Source: Candidatus Coatesiibacteriota bacterium
Lineage (GTDB): Bacteria > JAFGND01
Assembly: GCA_016927185.1 (NCBI GenBank)
Contig: JAFGND010000071.1
Location: forward strand, 70,606 to 134,605
DNA: 64,000 nt
Direction of reading: 5' to 3'
In this document: piece after piece, positions 8,050-16,753 of the stretch
Position numbering within the stretch: position 1 is the stretch's first letter
Layout: each line of letters starts with the position of its first letter
Notes under the pieces: generated by a model
What the model was told of the DNA's origin: nothing
Seen by the model: only the letters and a program-made list of their open reading frames with translations
Database searches by the model: none
Made by a program: the position numbers and the translations under genes

Positions 8050-9849
8050 TTAAGGTTCAATTGTAGCTTTTCTATTATTTTCGAAAACTTCCATCATTAT
8101 TACGGAAAGAAAAGCACAAGAAAGTGCAACAAATATTCCTGCAAAAATGAAAGGTATGAAACCGAGAAAAAAAGCAATGATATATCTTGTTTTTTTCTTT
8201 CTGAATGGATAAGGTCTGAATGGAAACCACATGATAAAAGGAAGTCCAAAGAAAACTAGACTCAATCTCAATCCTATATTAATAAAAAACATCATTACGA
8301 AAAAGAAGGCAACGCCAAAGATGAAAGTTTGATGATATTGAGGGATTCCTGTTTCTCTTGCAAGTATTGTGGGGACAAGATTTAGAAAAGAAAAAGCTAA
8401 GCCAGTCACCAGCGGAAAGTATAACAAAATATGAACCAGATTTATCTTCAAATCTATCTTATTATGAAAGAAACATATGATTATGGCAAAACCAACTCCT
8501 GTTATTAATCCCCACAAGAACTTATTCAATGTAGTATTGAAAAGAAGTTTAAATCTTTTCCTTTTCTCAGCTAGATATGCAACAAAGAAAAAAATGAATT
8601 GCATAAATAGCAGAATCATCAGGCTTACTATTATATTAGAGAAAGTAAAAAGCCCTAATCTAGATGCTGCTTTCCTTACATTATTATCTTTATCAAGGAT
8701 ATAGATTAAAGTCATCTGGAAAGTATTTATGATTGATAGGTATTCTGCTTCATTTATGGTAATCAATGCCTGTTCTCTTTCTCTCGGATTCTTGGATTTG
8801 AGTTTATTTTCAACAAGATTATAGAAATACCTGAGTTTATAAGGATCTTTAATAATCTGAGGGTAGGCTCTCATAGCTTGAACTCTGATATTTTCATCAT
8901 CACTTTGAAGTGCATATAGTAATGTATCTGAGATTTTTTCTCTTTCCACAGTACTGAGTTTTGTCAAACCCAATGCCTTCATTGTTTCTAAAGCCTCTTT
9001 TCTTACATTGCTGTTTTCATCTGCAACCATAAGCAGTATATCAGGAAGAGCTTGTGAATAACTCGCTTCCTTGATAGATATAAGTGCCAGCTCTTTTAAT
9101 CTGGGATCAGGAGATTTAAGATATTTCATTACATATCTTGGAAGATTCTTGCTTTTCTTGTTAATGAGTATTTCAATTATGATTTTATTCAATTCTTCGT
9201 TGTTGCTGTGTTCTAAAGTATTATATAGTTTCTTGTTAAGATCAACAGAACGCATTTCCTGCAAATAGTTCGCAGTCCTATCTCTAATACTTTGTTTCTG
9301 ATGTCCCATTAACTCTATGAAGAATTCAAAATACTGATTTATATCAAGAGAACCTAATAATTCTATTGCAGCTTGTTCTTCTGACTTTTCATTGCTATTT
9401 AACAGTTTTTTTATGTTTGTTATTTTTTCCTGTTTTTGTCTTGATTGTAAAACTGGCAGCATCTTTGATAACAAATCCACTCTATCATTACCTGCTTTAT
9501 CTTTTATAGGATAACTTGCAGGAGAAGGCTGAGCTAGTATTATTCCATAATACCAGCTAAGAAAAAGTAACCATTTCTCTTTTGGTTTTGCCTCGAAGAA
9601 AAGCTCTTCATTTGGGTCATGCTTTGCTTCCTTGCTTTTTCCTTTTCTCTGTATGTGCAGATTCATGTTCATAATTTTGCCTTTTAGTATCTTGATCACT
9701 TTTACCTTTTTTTCCTCAGCATTACCTCCTGTAACTTCTGCAACAACTACAATATTTGCTTTTATAAGCAATTCAGCGAGATGGGTTGGTTCATCCGTGC
9801 TTGGCAAAGATAAACTTAATATAAAAAGAGAAATGATCTTTAAAATCAT
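8050..9849 (-). CDS. HEAT-repeat protein with C-terminal membrane domain
   Basis: A 599-residue protein, family not recognised. It begins with a signal peptide (ILKIISLFILSLSLPS), then a small beta domain of about 110 residues, then about 250 residues of repeated helical pairs with HEAT character (for example LKSPDPRLKELALISI and VADENSNVRKEALETM). The last ~200 residues form about six membrane helices with basic loops. The likely topology is a periplasmic helical-repeat scaffold anchored in the inner membrane. No enzymatic motif is visible. A role in protein-protein docking is inference. It is preceded on its strand by a terminator at 9923-9949. Confidence 0.7.
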   Translation of the reverse strand: MILKIISLFILSLSLPSTDEPTHLAELLIKANIVVVAEVTGGNAEEKKVKVIKILKGKIMNMNLHIQRKGKSKEAKHDPNEELFFEAKPKEKWLLFLSWYYGIILAQPSPASYPIKDKAGNDRVDLLSKMLPVLQSRQKQEKITNIKKLLNSNEKSEEQAAIELLGSLDINQYFEFFIELMGHQKQSIRDRTANYLQEMRSVDLNKKLYNTLEHSNNEELNKIIIEILINKKSKNLPRYVMKYLKSPDPRLKELALISIKEASYSQALPDILLMVADENSNVRKEALETMKALGLTKLSTVEREKISDTLLYALQSDDENIRVQAMRAYPQIIKDPYKLRYFYNLVENKLKSKNPREREQALITINEAEYLSIINTFQMTLIYILDKDNNVRKAASRLGLFTFSNIIVSLMILLFMQFIFFFVAYLAEKRKRFKLLFNTTLNKFLWGLITGVGFAIIICFFHNKIDLKINLVHILLYFPLVTGLAFSFLNLVPTILARETGIPQYHQTFIFGVAFFFVMMFFINIGLRLSLVFFGLPFIMWFPFRPYPFRKKKTRYIIAFFLGFIPFIFAGIFVALSCAFLSVIMMEVFENNRKATIEP

Positions 9850-9922
9850 GTAATTATTTAAAACTGAGTTTTGTTATTTCTATACTTTCCTTCAGATTTA
9901 TTTTTGTTTTGTCAATTAATTT

Positions 9923-9949
9923 AAAAAAAAGGGTGCAACAACTGCACCC
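9923..9949 (-). terminator. Rho-independent terminator
   Basis: On the minus strand a perfect 7-bp stem, GGGTGCA/TGCACCC with a 5-base loop (9931-9949), is followed directly by eight T residues. It lies 27 bases after the stop of the TPR/coiled-coil gene and insulates it from the HEAT-repeat gene downstream. Confidence 0.88.
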
Positions 9950-9976
9950 TTAAAATATCAAAATATCGCATATTTG

Positions 9977-12220
9977 CTATACAGAACCTTTATAAATGCC
10001 AATTTTCTCTTTTGCTATTTGATTGTCTGGATCTATTACCATTAGTTTTTCCCATGTATTAATTGCTTCCTTAAGTTTTTTCTGGGTTTCATAAACTGAG
10101 GCTAGATTAAGCATTGCCTGGACAAACGAAGGATTAATAGCAAGGGATTTACTGTACATATCTACTGCCTTGTCAAAATCCTCCAGGCTATAATATAACC
10201 AGCCTAAATTATTATATGTCTCTGCCAGATTAGGTCTTTTTTCCAGCAGTTTCTTGAATGCTTCCTCAGCTTTGTTCATTTGTCCTATCTCTATGTAAGC
10301 CAGACCAATATTATTAAGAACTTCAACTACTTCAGGATCAAGTTCCAATGCTTTCTCAAACTCAGATATTGCAGCAATGAAAGCTTTCTGATGATACAAG
10401 TACATACCTCTGTCATTATGCTGGCTAGCCTGATTAGCTCTTGTTTCCTTGATTAAAAGATCATATTTCTTGCCCTGATCTACTATAAGATTGAATAACT
10501 CCTTGCTGCTTGAGGAGAAGGCTTCAATGGCTTTATTAATATTTTCTCCAATAGCAGATTGTGTAAGGGATAATGATTGCTGATTAAGAAGTACTTCTTT
10601 TTGAATTGCTATCATCTCTTTCAGTAATTCATTTGTATCTTTTAAATTTATAGTTTCAAAGGATTTTGGAATCATTTTGATAATCGTTGTTATCTCACCA
10701 AGTAATGCAGGAATCTCCTGCAAAGATTCCAACTTGTTTTCCCCCAACTTGGTTTCTATCAATGTTTTTATCTCTGCAAGTGTCTTTTCTGAACCAACTA
10801 CTGTCAGATCTAAGGGAGGTATTGATTTCGGAATCTGATCTATGGTTTTTGTCAGTTCAATAAGGAGTAATGGTAATTCTTGGATTGAAGTTAAATCCTG
10901 TTTCTCAATCTTTTCTCTTATTACAAGAAGATCAGCACTTACTTTTGCTAGATTAGAAAGTTTTTCAGTATTTATACTGGATAATTGTGTTGATAGTTCA
11001 TTTATTGAAGTCTTTATTTCTCCAACATTAGTCTTACTTATATTCGTATCAAGATTTGTAACTGCTTTGTACAGATTTAAAATCTGATCATTTATCTGAG
11101 AGAGATATTGCTGGATTTCAGATAAATCAAGAGGTTTGGCAAAATTAGCTTCCAGAAGTTTGGAAACCTTGTCAATTGCCTGATTTGTTGGTTCCAGAGT
11201 TATTCCAGATTGTGAGCCTTCAGCTGAGAGTTTCTTCATGTTTTCTAAAGCTGATATTATAGAATCCAGCTTTGTTATAAAGATCTTATTCTGTTCCTGC
11301 ACATATTCCGTAATATGCGGAGATAAAATCTCAATAAGAGTCTGGATTTTATTGGATATGTCTGGTAATGGTGTAAATGGCTGCTTTGTAAGAAATTCTG
11401 TCCATTGCTTTTCAAAATTATTCAGGGATTCAATTATGGGTTCTAAATCGTTTTCTCCCTTACCTTTTTTCGATTTTGTTGAAAGAGATTCACCAAGAGA
11501 TGAAATGGATTTAGAAATACTGTCAACTAGTGGAATAAATCCGTCCTGTCCTGACTTTATGCTTTCCAGAATTGGTACTATCTTATCGTGATTATTCTTT
11601 TGGGAGAATTGCGAAATCGCGGATAATTGATTGATTATCTCTTTCAGATTAGCTTCGAATTTTACTGCATCTGCTTTTTCATCAGAACTTGTAGCTTTCT
11701 CACTTACTGATTTGCTTATGGATTCAAAAATGGAAGATAAATCAGAAATCCATGCAGGCTTTTTTAATTCAAGACCTTCTTTGCCAATTTTAGCAAGTGA
11801 TTCTTTCAATTCATCTTGCTTCAAAGCTATTATTTCAACTGCAGCAAGCATTGGATCTTTTAATGTTCCATCCTTTGCAGCTGATGTTTCAGTAGGTTTG
11901 GTTTTAGCAATCTCCTTGGTTACTTCTATTGCAAGAGTCTTTAATGATTGAGGAGCTAGAGTAGATACTATTTGCTCTATTGCTCCTTTCATTGATCTCT
12001 GACTTTCAAGCAATTTATTAACGTTCTTTTCTATCTCTTCAGCATTATCAGTGAATTTATCTACCTGCTTTTCTGTAAGCATATGAGCTAAAACCCATAG
12101 AGAACATCGATCATGCTCTAAATCAAAAACCTCACATTTGTCTCTTATACAAGTTAAATCAACTTTATCCTGGTTAGGATTTGTGTTAGCTGATATTGAA
12201 AGGAATGGACACAGATTCAT
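9977..12220 (-). CDS. Cys-cluster, coiled-coil and TPR protein
   Basis: A 747-residue protein not recognised as a named family. The first 45 residues hold four cysteines (C4, then C24, C29 and C39 within CIRDKCEVFDLEHDRCSLW) that could bind zinc or an iron-sulfur cluster. Residues ~50-600 are long Ser/Thr/Glu/Lys-rich amphipathic helices with repeated LLxEI and LPxLLxE segments, suggesting extended coiled coil. The last ~140 residues are about four TPRs (for example AISEFEKALELDPEVVEVLNN). No signal peptide or membrane segment is present, so it is probably cytoplasmic. AGGGGG precedes the start. It follows the SMC-module operon by 125 bases and ends at a strong terminator. A scaffold role is inference. 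Confidence 0.7.
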   Translation of the reverse strand: MNLCPFLSISANTNPNQDKVDLTCIRDKCEVFDLEHDRCSLWVLAHMLTEKQVDKFTDNAEEIEKNVNKLLESQRSMKGAIEQIVSTLAPQSLKTLAIEVTKEIAKTKPTETSAAKDGTLKDPMLAAVEIIALKQDELKESLAKIGKEGLELKKPAWISDLSSIFESISKSVSEKATSSDEKADAVKFEANLKEIINQLSAISQFSQKNNHDKIVPILESIKSGQDGFIPLVDSISKSISSLGESLSTKSKKGKGENDLEPIIESLNNFEKQWTEFLTKQPFTPLPDISNKIQTLIEILSPHITEYVQEQNKIFITKLDSIISALENMKKLSAEGSQSGITLEPTNQAIDKVSKLLEANFAKPLDLSEIQQYLSQINDQILNLYKAVTNLDTNISKTNVGEIKTSINELSTQLSSINTEKLSNLAKVSADLLVIREKIEKQDLTSIQELPLLLIELTKTIDQIPKSIPPLDLTVVGSEKTLAEIKTLIETKLGENKLESLQEIPALLGEITTIIKMIPKSFETINLKDTNELLKEMIAIQKEVLLNQQSLSLTQSAIGENINKAIEAFSSSSKELFNLIVDQGKKYDLLIKETRANQASQHNDRGMYLYHQKAFIAAISEFEKALELDPEVVEVLNNIGLAYIEIGQMNKAEEAFKKLLEKRPNLAETYNNLGWLYYSLEDFDKAVDMYSKSLAINPSFVQAMLNLASVYETQKKLKEAINTWEKLMVIDPDNQIAKEKIGIYKGSV

Positions 12221-12345
12221 AATTTTACCCCCTGCTCCCTATACAGTACCTCTTTGACTTTGTAGCAAATCAACATTTGGAATTTCCTTGTCAATATAAA
12301 AAAGACTTTAATAAATAAAAATCTTCGAAAATCATCTATTTTCTT

Positions 12346-12873
12346 TTATAATATAAGCTTTGCTTCAATAGCTATTTTTTGTCTTATCTCTTTTGGATAC
12401 TCAAGAAGTAATCTGATATTATACTCAATAGAAGAAGGATTTTTGATAATATATCCCAGATTAACAAGCTGCTTGATGCCTTTTTCCAGCTGATTAGAAT
12501 TTAAATAGTTGTTATCCAGAACAGTTTTTTTAAGGTATTTCAAATCTACAGGTTTACAAGCATTATCTTTCTCTTCTGAGATTGAAATAATTAATCCTAG
12601 AAGAGACAGCAAATCTTCAGTGAGTTCTGAAGGAGATGGGAAAACAGAAACAATTGCAAAATGCTTCTCTCCCTTGAAATCTACATTTACAATAGTCAAT
12701 CCAAGAGGCTCGATATATTCCTGTATACTATCTAAACTTGTCTTTATGGTCTCAAAATCATTTTCAGTTGACTTGATTAAGTCAGAATATGTTATCCCGA
12801 TTACCAGTTCTCCTTTCTTGTTCCTTCGTCTGTTCGTTAAAGCCAGGAATAATTCTGCATCATGTGCTTCCAT
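12346..12873 (-). CDS. Tandem winged-helix KITE/Nse1-like subunit of the SMC module
   Basis: A 175-residue helical protein. The arrangement is a first helical module (about 1-60) ending in IEPLGLTIVNVDF, a strand pair around EKHFAIVSV, the segment SELTEDLLSLLGLIISI, then a second helix-turn-helix-like module with LNSNQLEKGIKQLVNLGYI followed by a wing. The order 'EPLGL-I--V---G---(Y/F)A-V' followed by a second winged helix resembles Nse1 of Smc5/6, and more generally the KITE family (ScpB, MukE, Nse1/Nse3). No RING cysteines are present. It overlaps the upstream gene as TAATG with GGGGAG ahead of it, so it is translationally coupled. The homology is inferred by eye and needs a profile search. 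Confidence 0.55.
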   Translation of the reverse strand: MEAHDAELFLALTNRRRNKKGELVIGITYSDLIKSTENDFETIKTSLDSIQEYIEPLGLTIVNVDFKGEKHFAIVSVFPSPSELTEDLLSLLGLIISISEEKDNACKPVDLKYLKKTVLDNNYLNSNQLEKGIKQLVNLGYIIKNPSSIEYNIRLLLEYPKEIRQKIAIEAKLIL

Positions 12874-13484
12874 TAACTCCCCTTGAAATGCTTGATTAGA
12901 AAAACAGATTTATGACCTTCTTTCATGCTTATCATCTGACTAAATAATTGTGCCTCAAGAAGATCAAGGTTTTCATAGAATTCCTTTTTGTTGTCTGAAT
13001 GCTTGAATTTCATTTCCAACTCAGTTTTTGTTTTTTCTATCATTTCTTCATTTATTGATTTTCTCTTTATTAGCGAGTCTATTTCTATTACTTTATCAAT
13101 TACAATATCCTTCTGTTTTTGTTCATTTAAATTTTTGTGGATAATTTTCTTAAGCTTTATTTCATAATTCCTGTCTTCCGAAGATATATGCAGGACAGGA
13201 TATGTTGCTTTTCTTACAAGGTTTGAGAACCATTTCCACCGTTCTGATGGATCAATATTATCAAAAAGCAGATTTTTGTGTATGGCATCTTTCAGGGCAA
13301 TCATAAAAAAAAGAGTTTGACTATCTGCAACAAGATCAGGTAATCTCTCCCATTCAGGATACCATTCATTCAACTGTTTCCTGTCATTTTCACGTTCTTC
13401 AAGGGGGATAGCAATTTGCCTGTTTTCCGCATCTTTATATTTGAAAAGCATTTTCCAGAGAGATGACCGCATATCATCATTCAT
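12873..13484 (-). CDS. Small helical protein coupled to the SMC ATPase (kleisin candidate)
   Basis: A 203-residue protein of unrecognised family. It is almost entirely helical and charged: an N-terminal domain with LPDLVADSQTLFFMIAL and a Trp-rich ERWKWFSNL helix, followed by about 90 residues of Lys/Glu-rich likely coiled coil. I place the start at ATG 13484, because this gives an ATGAATGA overlap with the SMC stop, the same junction as at the SMC start. The longer ORF from 13529 would overlap by 53 bases. It sits between the ATPase and the KITE-like gene, the position of a kleisin in ScpA/MukF-type operons. The function is inferred from position only. Confidence 0.6.
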   Translation of the reverse strand: MNDDMRSSLWKMLFKYKDAENRQIAIPLEERENDRKQLNEWYPEWERLPDLVADSQTLFFMIALKDAIHKNLLFDNIDPSERWKWFSNLVRKATYPVLHISSEDRNYEIKLKKIIHKNLNEQKQKDIVIDKVIEIDSLIKRKSINEEMIEKTKTELEMKFKHSDNKKEFYENLDLLEAQLFSQMISMKEGHKSVFLIKHFKGS

Positions 13485-15870
13485 TGCTGACACCCAATAT
13501 ATATGTGGAAACCTGAGGCAACCTATCAAGTTCTATCCCCAGCAATTCAGGACATAAGAGAATGAACTGCGGGAAAAAGTCATCTTTATGTCTGGTTTTT
13601 ATTGTTTCAAGAGTATTGAGAACCATTGCAAGTGCAAGGGTTTTGAATTCTATATCAAGCTTCTGAGTGAACTCGTCTATAGCATGAAGTGGAGATCTGG
13701 TTAAAAGATGAAATGACAAGATAAGAGCTTCAATTACAAGAACTTTTTCTCCTCCACTTAGATTAGATAAATCGAAATATCTTGATAATCTTCTTTTGAA
13801 TCTTAGTTCAAGACCAGCTTTAGGTATATCGAATATATCATTGAGCTTCAGTTCCACTCCAGCAAAAATCCCCCCAAGTAATATCTGCATGTGTTCCTTA
13901 AGCTGATTGACTACCTGATTCAAGGTTTTTTGCCAGTTGTTAAGTCTTGTTTCCAGATCATTTTGTATGTTTGATAGATGCTCTTCATTGCCTTCAATTT
14001 CATCTCTCAAGATATTAACTCTCTCCTTCAATTTTTCATATTGCTCCTGATTCAGAGATGCGAATTTCATTCCCTGCAATAATCCTTTTTTTCTTGATAT
14101 CTCCCTTTCAAGTAACGATATATCCCTGAATTTACTGAAAACTATTTCAGTTTGTGGCAATGATTTTTCCATCAACCTTAAATTCTCTTTCTGTAACAAA
14201 AGAATTTTCTCAATTTCATCTTGAATAGAACTTTCTTTATCAAGATTTTTTCTGAAATCCAGGATATCTCTGCCAATTCTTATTATTTCATCTTTGAGAT
14301 TATCTATGAATTTATCAAGCATCTCTATCTTTGTTTCTAAATCTCTTTGATTTCTACTGGTTTCAAATAGCCTTTCCTGTTCTTCATCAAGTTCCTTTTT
14401 CATTATTTCATGTTTTGCAAGGCATTCCTTTCTCTCTTCAATTAGCTTGTTTGTAGGTCTGTATGTTTTTTCTAAATTCTCAAGTTTCTCACATAATGTA
14501 TTTAATGATTCATTAATATAAGATTTCTCCTTTTTCAGGAATTCCTTTTCAATATTTTCAAGCATTTTTATATGCAAGTACAGACCAGATGATATGTCTG
14601 ATCGGAGATAATAGTTTTCCCAGATATATCTGTCCCACCATGGATAGTTTATTTGCTTTGTGAGAGAATCTTCAAGTGAAGGAAAGAAGTCGTAATTATT
14701 TTTTTTAATGCAAGTCAAGCAAGTATTAATAGGAATTTGATATTGAATTTTAGATATGCTTTCCCTTTCTGCCAATTCCAATTTCCTGACTTCTTTTCTT
14801 GCTATTTCCTGTTTTAGCTTATTGATTTCCTCAAGAGTTTTGTCATTGTCCTTCTTGCTAAGAAAAGCATCAATCCTTAGTATTTCTTCTCCATTTTTCT
14901 TGAGTTTCTCTCTTTTTTCATTAACCAAATGCTTTAATCTACCAAGATCCTGAATTACGTTTTCCAGTTTTACATGATGTTCAGTTTTTTCCTTTTTATG
15001 ATTAGCAAGTTTTTCTTTTACTTTTGCTTCTTCAATTTCCAGATTTTTTAATTGTTCATTAATCCTTGAAATATGCTCCTTCTTGGAAATAATCTGTTCT
15101 TCAGTTTTGTTCATCAGCTGCACGAGTTGATTGAATTTAGTATATTCAAGTTCTATCTCGAGGATCCTGATCTCATCTTCAAGATCCTTTCTCTTGTTGA
15201 TATAAGAGAGATTATCTTCATAAATTGTCAGTCTTTCAAGCTCCAGTTTCAGTCTTTCTTTCAAGGGCTGATTGGAATATTTGCATTTTTGTGATATTTC
15301 CATAGCCTCCAGTATAGATTTTCTCGTTTCAAGCAATCCTGTTGTCTTTAAAAGAAGCTCCAATTTAGTTCTGGGACTTTCTCCTGCAAATATGTTAACC
15401 GTTCCTTCTTCTGTAAAGGAGAGTCTGTTATCTCCCTGGACTGAAATCTGGGAAAAAAGATTTCTTACTTGAGCTCTTGAAGGCTTGAAAATCCTGTTGG
15501 CTGTTGATAGTTGATAAAAAGTTTCTCCCTTATTTGATATTATAAGTTCTAGCATGAAACCGGAAAGATCAGAGGAGGGCAGGGTAGTTCCCAGGCATTG
15601 TCCCATATCATATTGAGGTTTCCAGCTGAAGCTACCTTTTATAATCGCTTTCTCACTATATGATCCAACAAGAGTGTGCATTTCTCCTTTTCTGATTCTT
15701 GAAGTGGGGTATCCCAAAAGAAGAAGCATTGCATCAAGTATCTGTGTTTTGCCAGTTCCATTTGCACCAATTATTACTGTAATAGGGGCTTCAAAACCTA
15801 TCCTTGTTTCTTTATGAAGCATGAAGTTGAAAAGGGATAATTCTTTTAGAAAGTATAAATTCTCATTCAT
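13477..15870 (-). CDS. SMC/Rad50-like coiled-coil ATPase with central CxxC
   Basis: A 797-residue ABC-type ATPase of the SMC/Rad50 class. The N-terminal head has LFNFMLHKE and Walker A IIGANGTGKTQIL near 33-45. A long coiled coil follows to ~380, then CLTC (C384, C387) almost exactly mid-protein, an aromatic-rich ~55-residue stretch, a second coil, and the C-terminal head with signature NLSGGEK and Walker B LHAIDEFTQKLD. NFMxH and AxDEFxxxxD are characteristic of Smc5/Smc6. The central CxxC recalls the Rad50 zinc hook. No Mre11-type nuclease is nearby. At 797 residues it is shorter than canonical Smc (~1150) and near archaeal Rad50. The start is ATG 15870 in an ATGAATGA overlap with lpxL; ATG 15885 is possible. 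Likely role: DNA organisation, repair or defence. Confidence 0.82.
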   Translation of the reverse strand: MNENLYFLKELSLFNFMLHKETRIGFEAPITVIIGANGTGKTQILDAMLLLLGYPTSRIRKGEMHTLVGSYSEKAIIKGSFSWKPQYDMGQCLGTTLPSSDLSGFMLELIISNKGETFYQLSTANRIFKPSRAQVRNLFSQISVQGDNRLSFTEEGTVNIFAGESPRTKLELLLKTTGLLETRKSILEAMEISQKCKYSNQPLKERLKLELERLTIYEDNLSYINKRKDLEDEIRILEIELEYTKFNQLVQLMNKTEEQIISKKEHISRINEQLKNLEIEEAKVKEKLANHKKEKTEHHVKLENVIQDLGRLKHLVNEKREKLKKNGEEILRIDAFLSKKDNDKTLEEINKLKQEIARKEVRKLELAERESISKIQYQIPINTCLTCIKKNNYDFFPSLEDSLTKQINYPWWDRYIWENYYLRSDISSGLYLHIKMLENIEKEFLKKEKSYINESLNTLCEKLENLEKTYRPTNKLIEERKECLAKHEIMKKELDEEQERLFETSRNQRDLETKIEMLDKFIDNLKDEIIRIGRDILDFRKNLDKESSIQDEIEKILLLQKENLRLMEKSLPQTEIVFSKFRDISLLEREISRKKGLLQGMKFASLNQEQYEKLKERVNILRDEIEGNEEHLSNIQNDLETRLNNWQKTLNQVVNQLKEHMQILLGGIFAGVELKLNDIFDIPKAGLELRFKRRLSRYFDLSNLSGGEKVLVIEALILSFHLLTRSPLHAIDEFTQKLDIEFKTLALAMVLNTLETIKTRHKDDFFPQFILLCPELLGIELDRLPQVSTYILGVSNE

Positions 15871-16744
15871 TATTCCATCTGTCATGAAACCATACCCATT
15901 GTTCAGGATGGTTCATTATTTTTGCTCCAATTATAGCATTGCATCTTTCCGTTAAAGCTTTTATTTTTTCTTTTTTATCAAGATCTTTAAATTCGTTTAT
16001 ATCTATTTCCTTCTCTATTTCCAGTACTTGCTTTCCATCATCTCTTAAATGAATGAATAAGGGGACAATTGCAGCTCCAGTTTTTAAAGCAATACTTACA
16101 GGACCAGACGGTGTCCTTGCTGGACAGCCTAGAAAATCACACATTATGTTCTCTACCCTTGTATTCTGATCCATTAGTATCCCAAGCAAGCCTCCTTTTC
16201 TCAAGGCAAGCATCATCCCTTTTACATCCTCATCTCTATCATGGGAATGCACTTTCATCCTGTTTCTATAATCAACGAGAATTTTGTTCAATCTTTCATC
16301 ATATACTTTTCTGGCAACAACATGAGTTGGATATCCAAGCGCTGCTATTGTTGTTGCAATAAGCTCCCAGCAACCAAGATGAGCTGTTATGCAGACAACC
16401 CCTTTCCCTTTCTTGTATGCTTTCTGCATTTCATTGTTGCCTATAACAACCATCCAGTTTTCAAGAATCTCAGTATGCGTCATTTCCAATTGCTTTATAG
16501 CATATATGAAATTCCTTCCTGCCAATTTGAAAATGTCTTTAATAAGCTCTTCAGGATGTTCAATCCTAAGTATTCTTTCTATGTTTTTTTTTGCCATCTG
16601 CTTTTCTTTTTTACTTATATGAAACAACAGAATGGATATTTTATCAGCGATCCATAAAGATATCTTAAAAGAAGACAATGACAGTATTTTAATAAAAACT
16701 ACTATCACTAAATATATGATTAAATTCTTTAGCTTTTTTAACAA
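15863..16744 (-). CDS. lpxL: Lipid A biosynthesis acyltransferase (LpxL/HtrB family)
   Basis: A 293-residue inner-membrane enzyme that adds a secondary acyl chain to the lipid A precursor. It has one N-terminal membrane helix, the catalytic HxxxxE motif as AHLGCWE, then LGILMDQN and the FLGCPARTPSGP block typical of the LpxL/LpxM family. Its length matches the family (about 300). This shows that the organism makes lipid A and has a true outer membrane. It starts 9 bases after rho and ends in an 8-base overlap with the SMC ATPase gene, so it shares their transcript. LpxL versus LpxM specificity cannot be told by eye. Confidence 0.85.
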   Translation of the reverse strand: MLKKLKNLIIYLVIVVFIKILSLSSFKISLWIADKISILLFHISKKEKQMAKKNIERILRIEHPEELIKDIFKLAGRNFIYAIKQLEMTHTEILENWMVVIGNNEMQKAYKKGKGVVCITAHLGCWELIATTIAALGYPTHVVARKVYDERLNKILVDYRNRMKVHSHDRDEDVKGMMLALRKGGLLGILMDQNTRVENIMCDFLGCPARTPSGPVSIALKTGAAIVPLFIHLRDDGKQVLEIEKEIDINEFKDLDKKEKIKALTERCNAIIGAKIMNHPEQWVWFHDRWNNE

Positions 16745-16753
16745 GGCAGGTTT

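Noticed and set aside
11238-11951. Plus-strand ORFs opposite the coiled-coil/TPR gene
   Set aside because: They are shadows of a repetitive minus-strand gene with a good ribosome site and terminator.
13485-13529. Longer start for the second gene of the SMC module
   Set aside because: It would overlap the SMC gene by 53 bases; ATG 13484 gives the compact ATGAATGA junction also used at the SMC start.
12346-15870. Wadjet (JetABCD) or MukBEF defence or condensin operon
   Set aside because: The ATPase is about half the size of MukB/JetC, gene order differs and no JetD-like gene is present.
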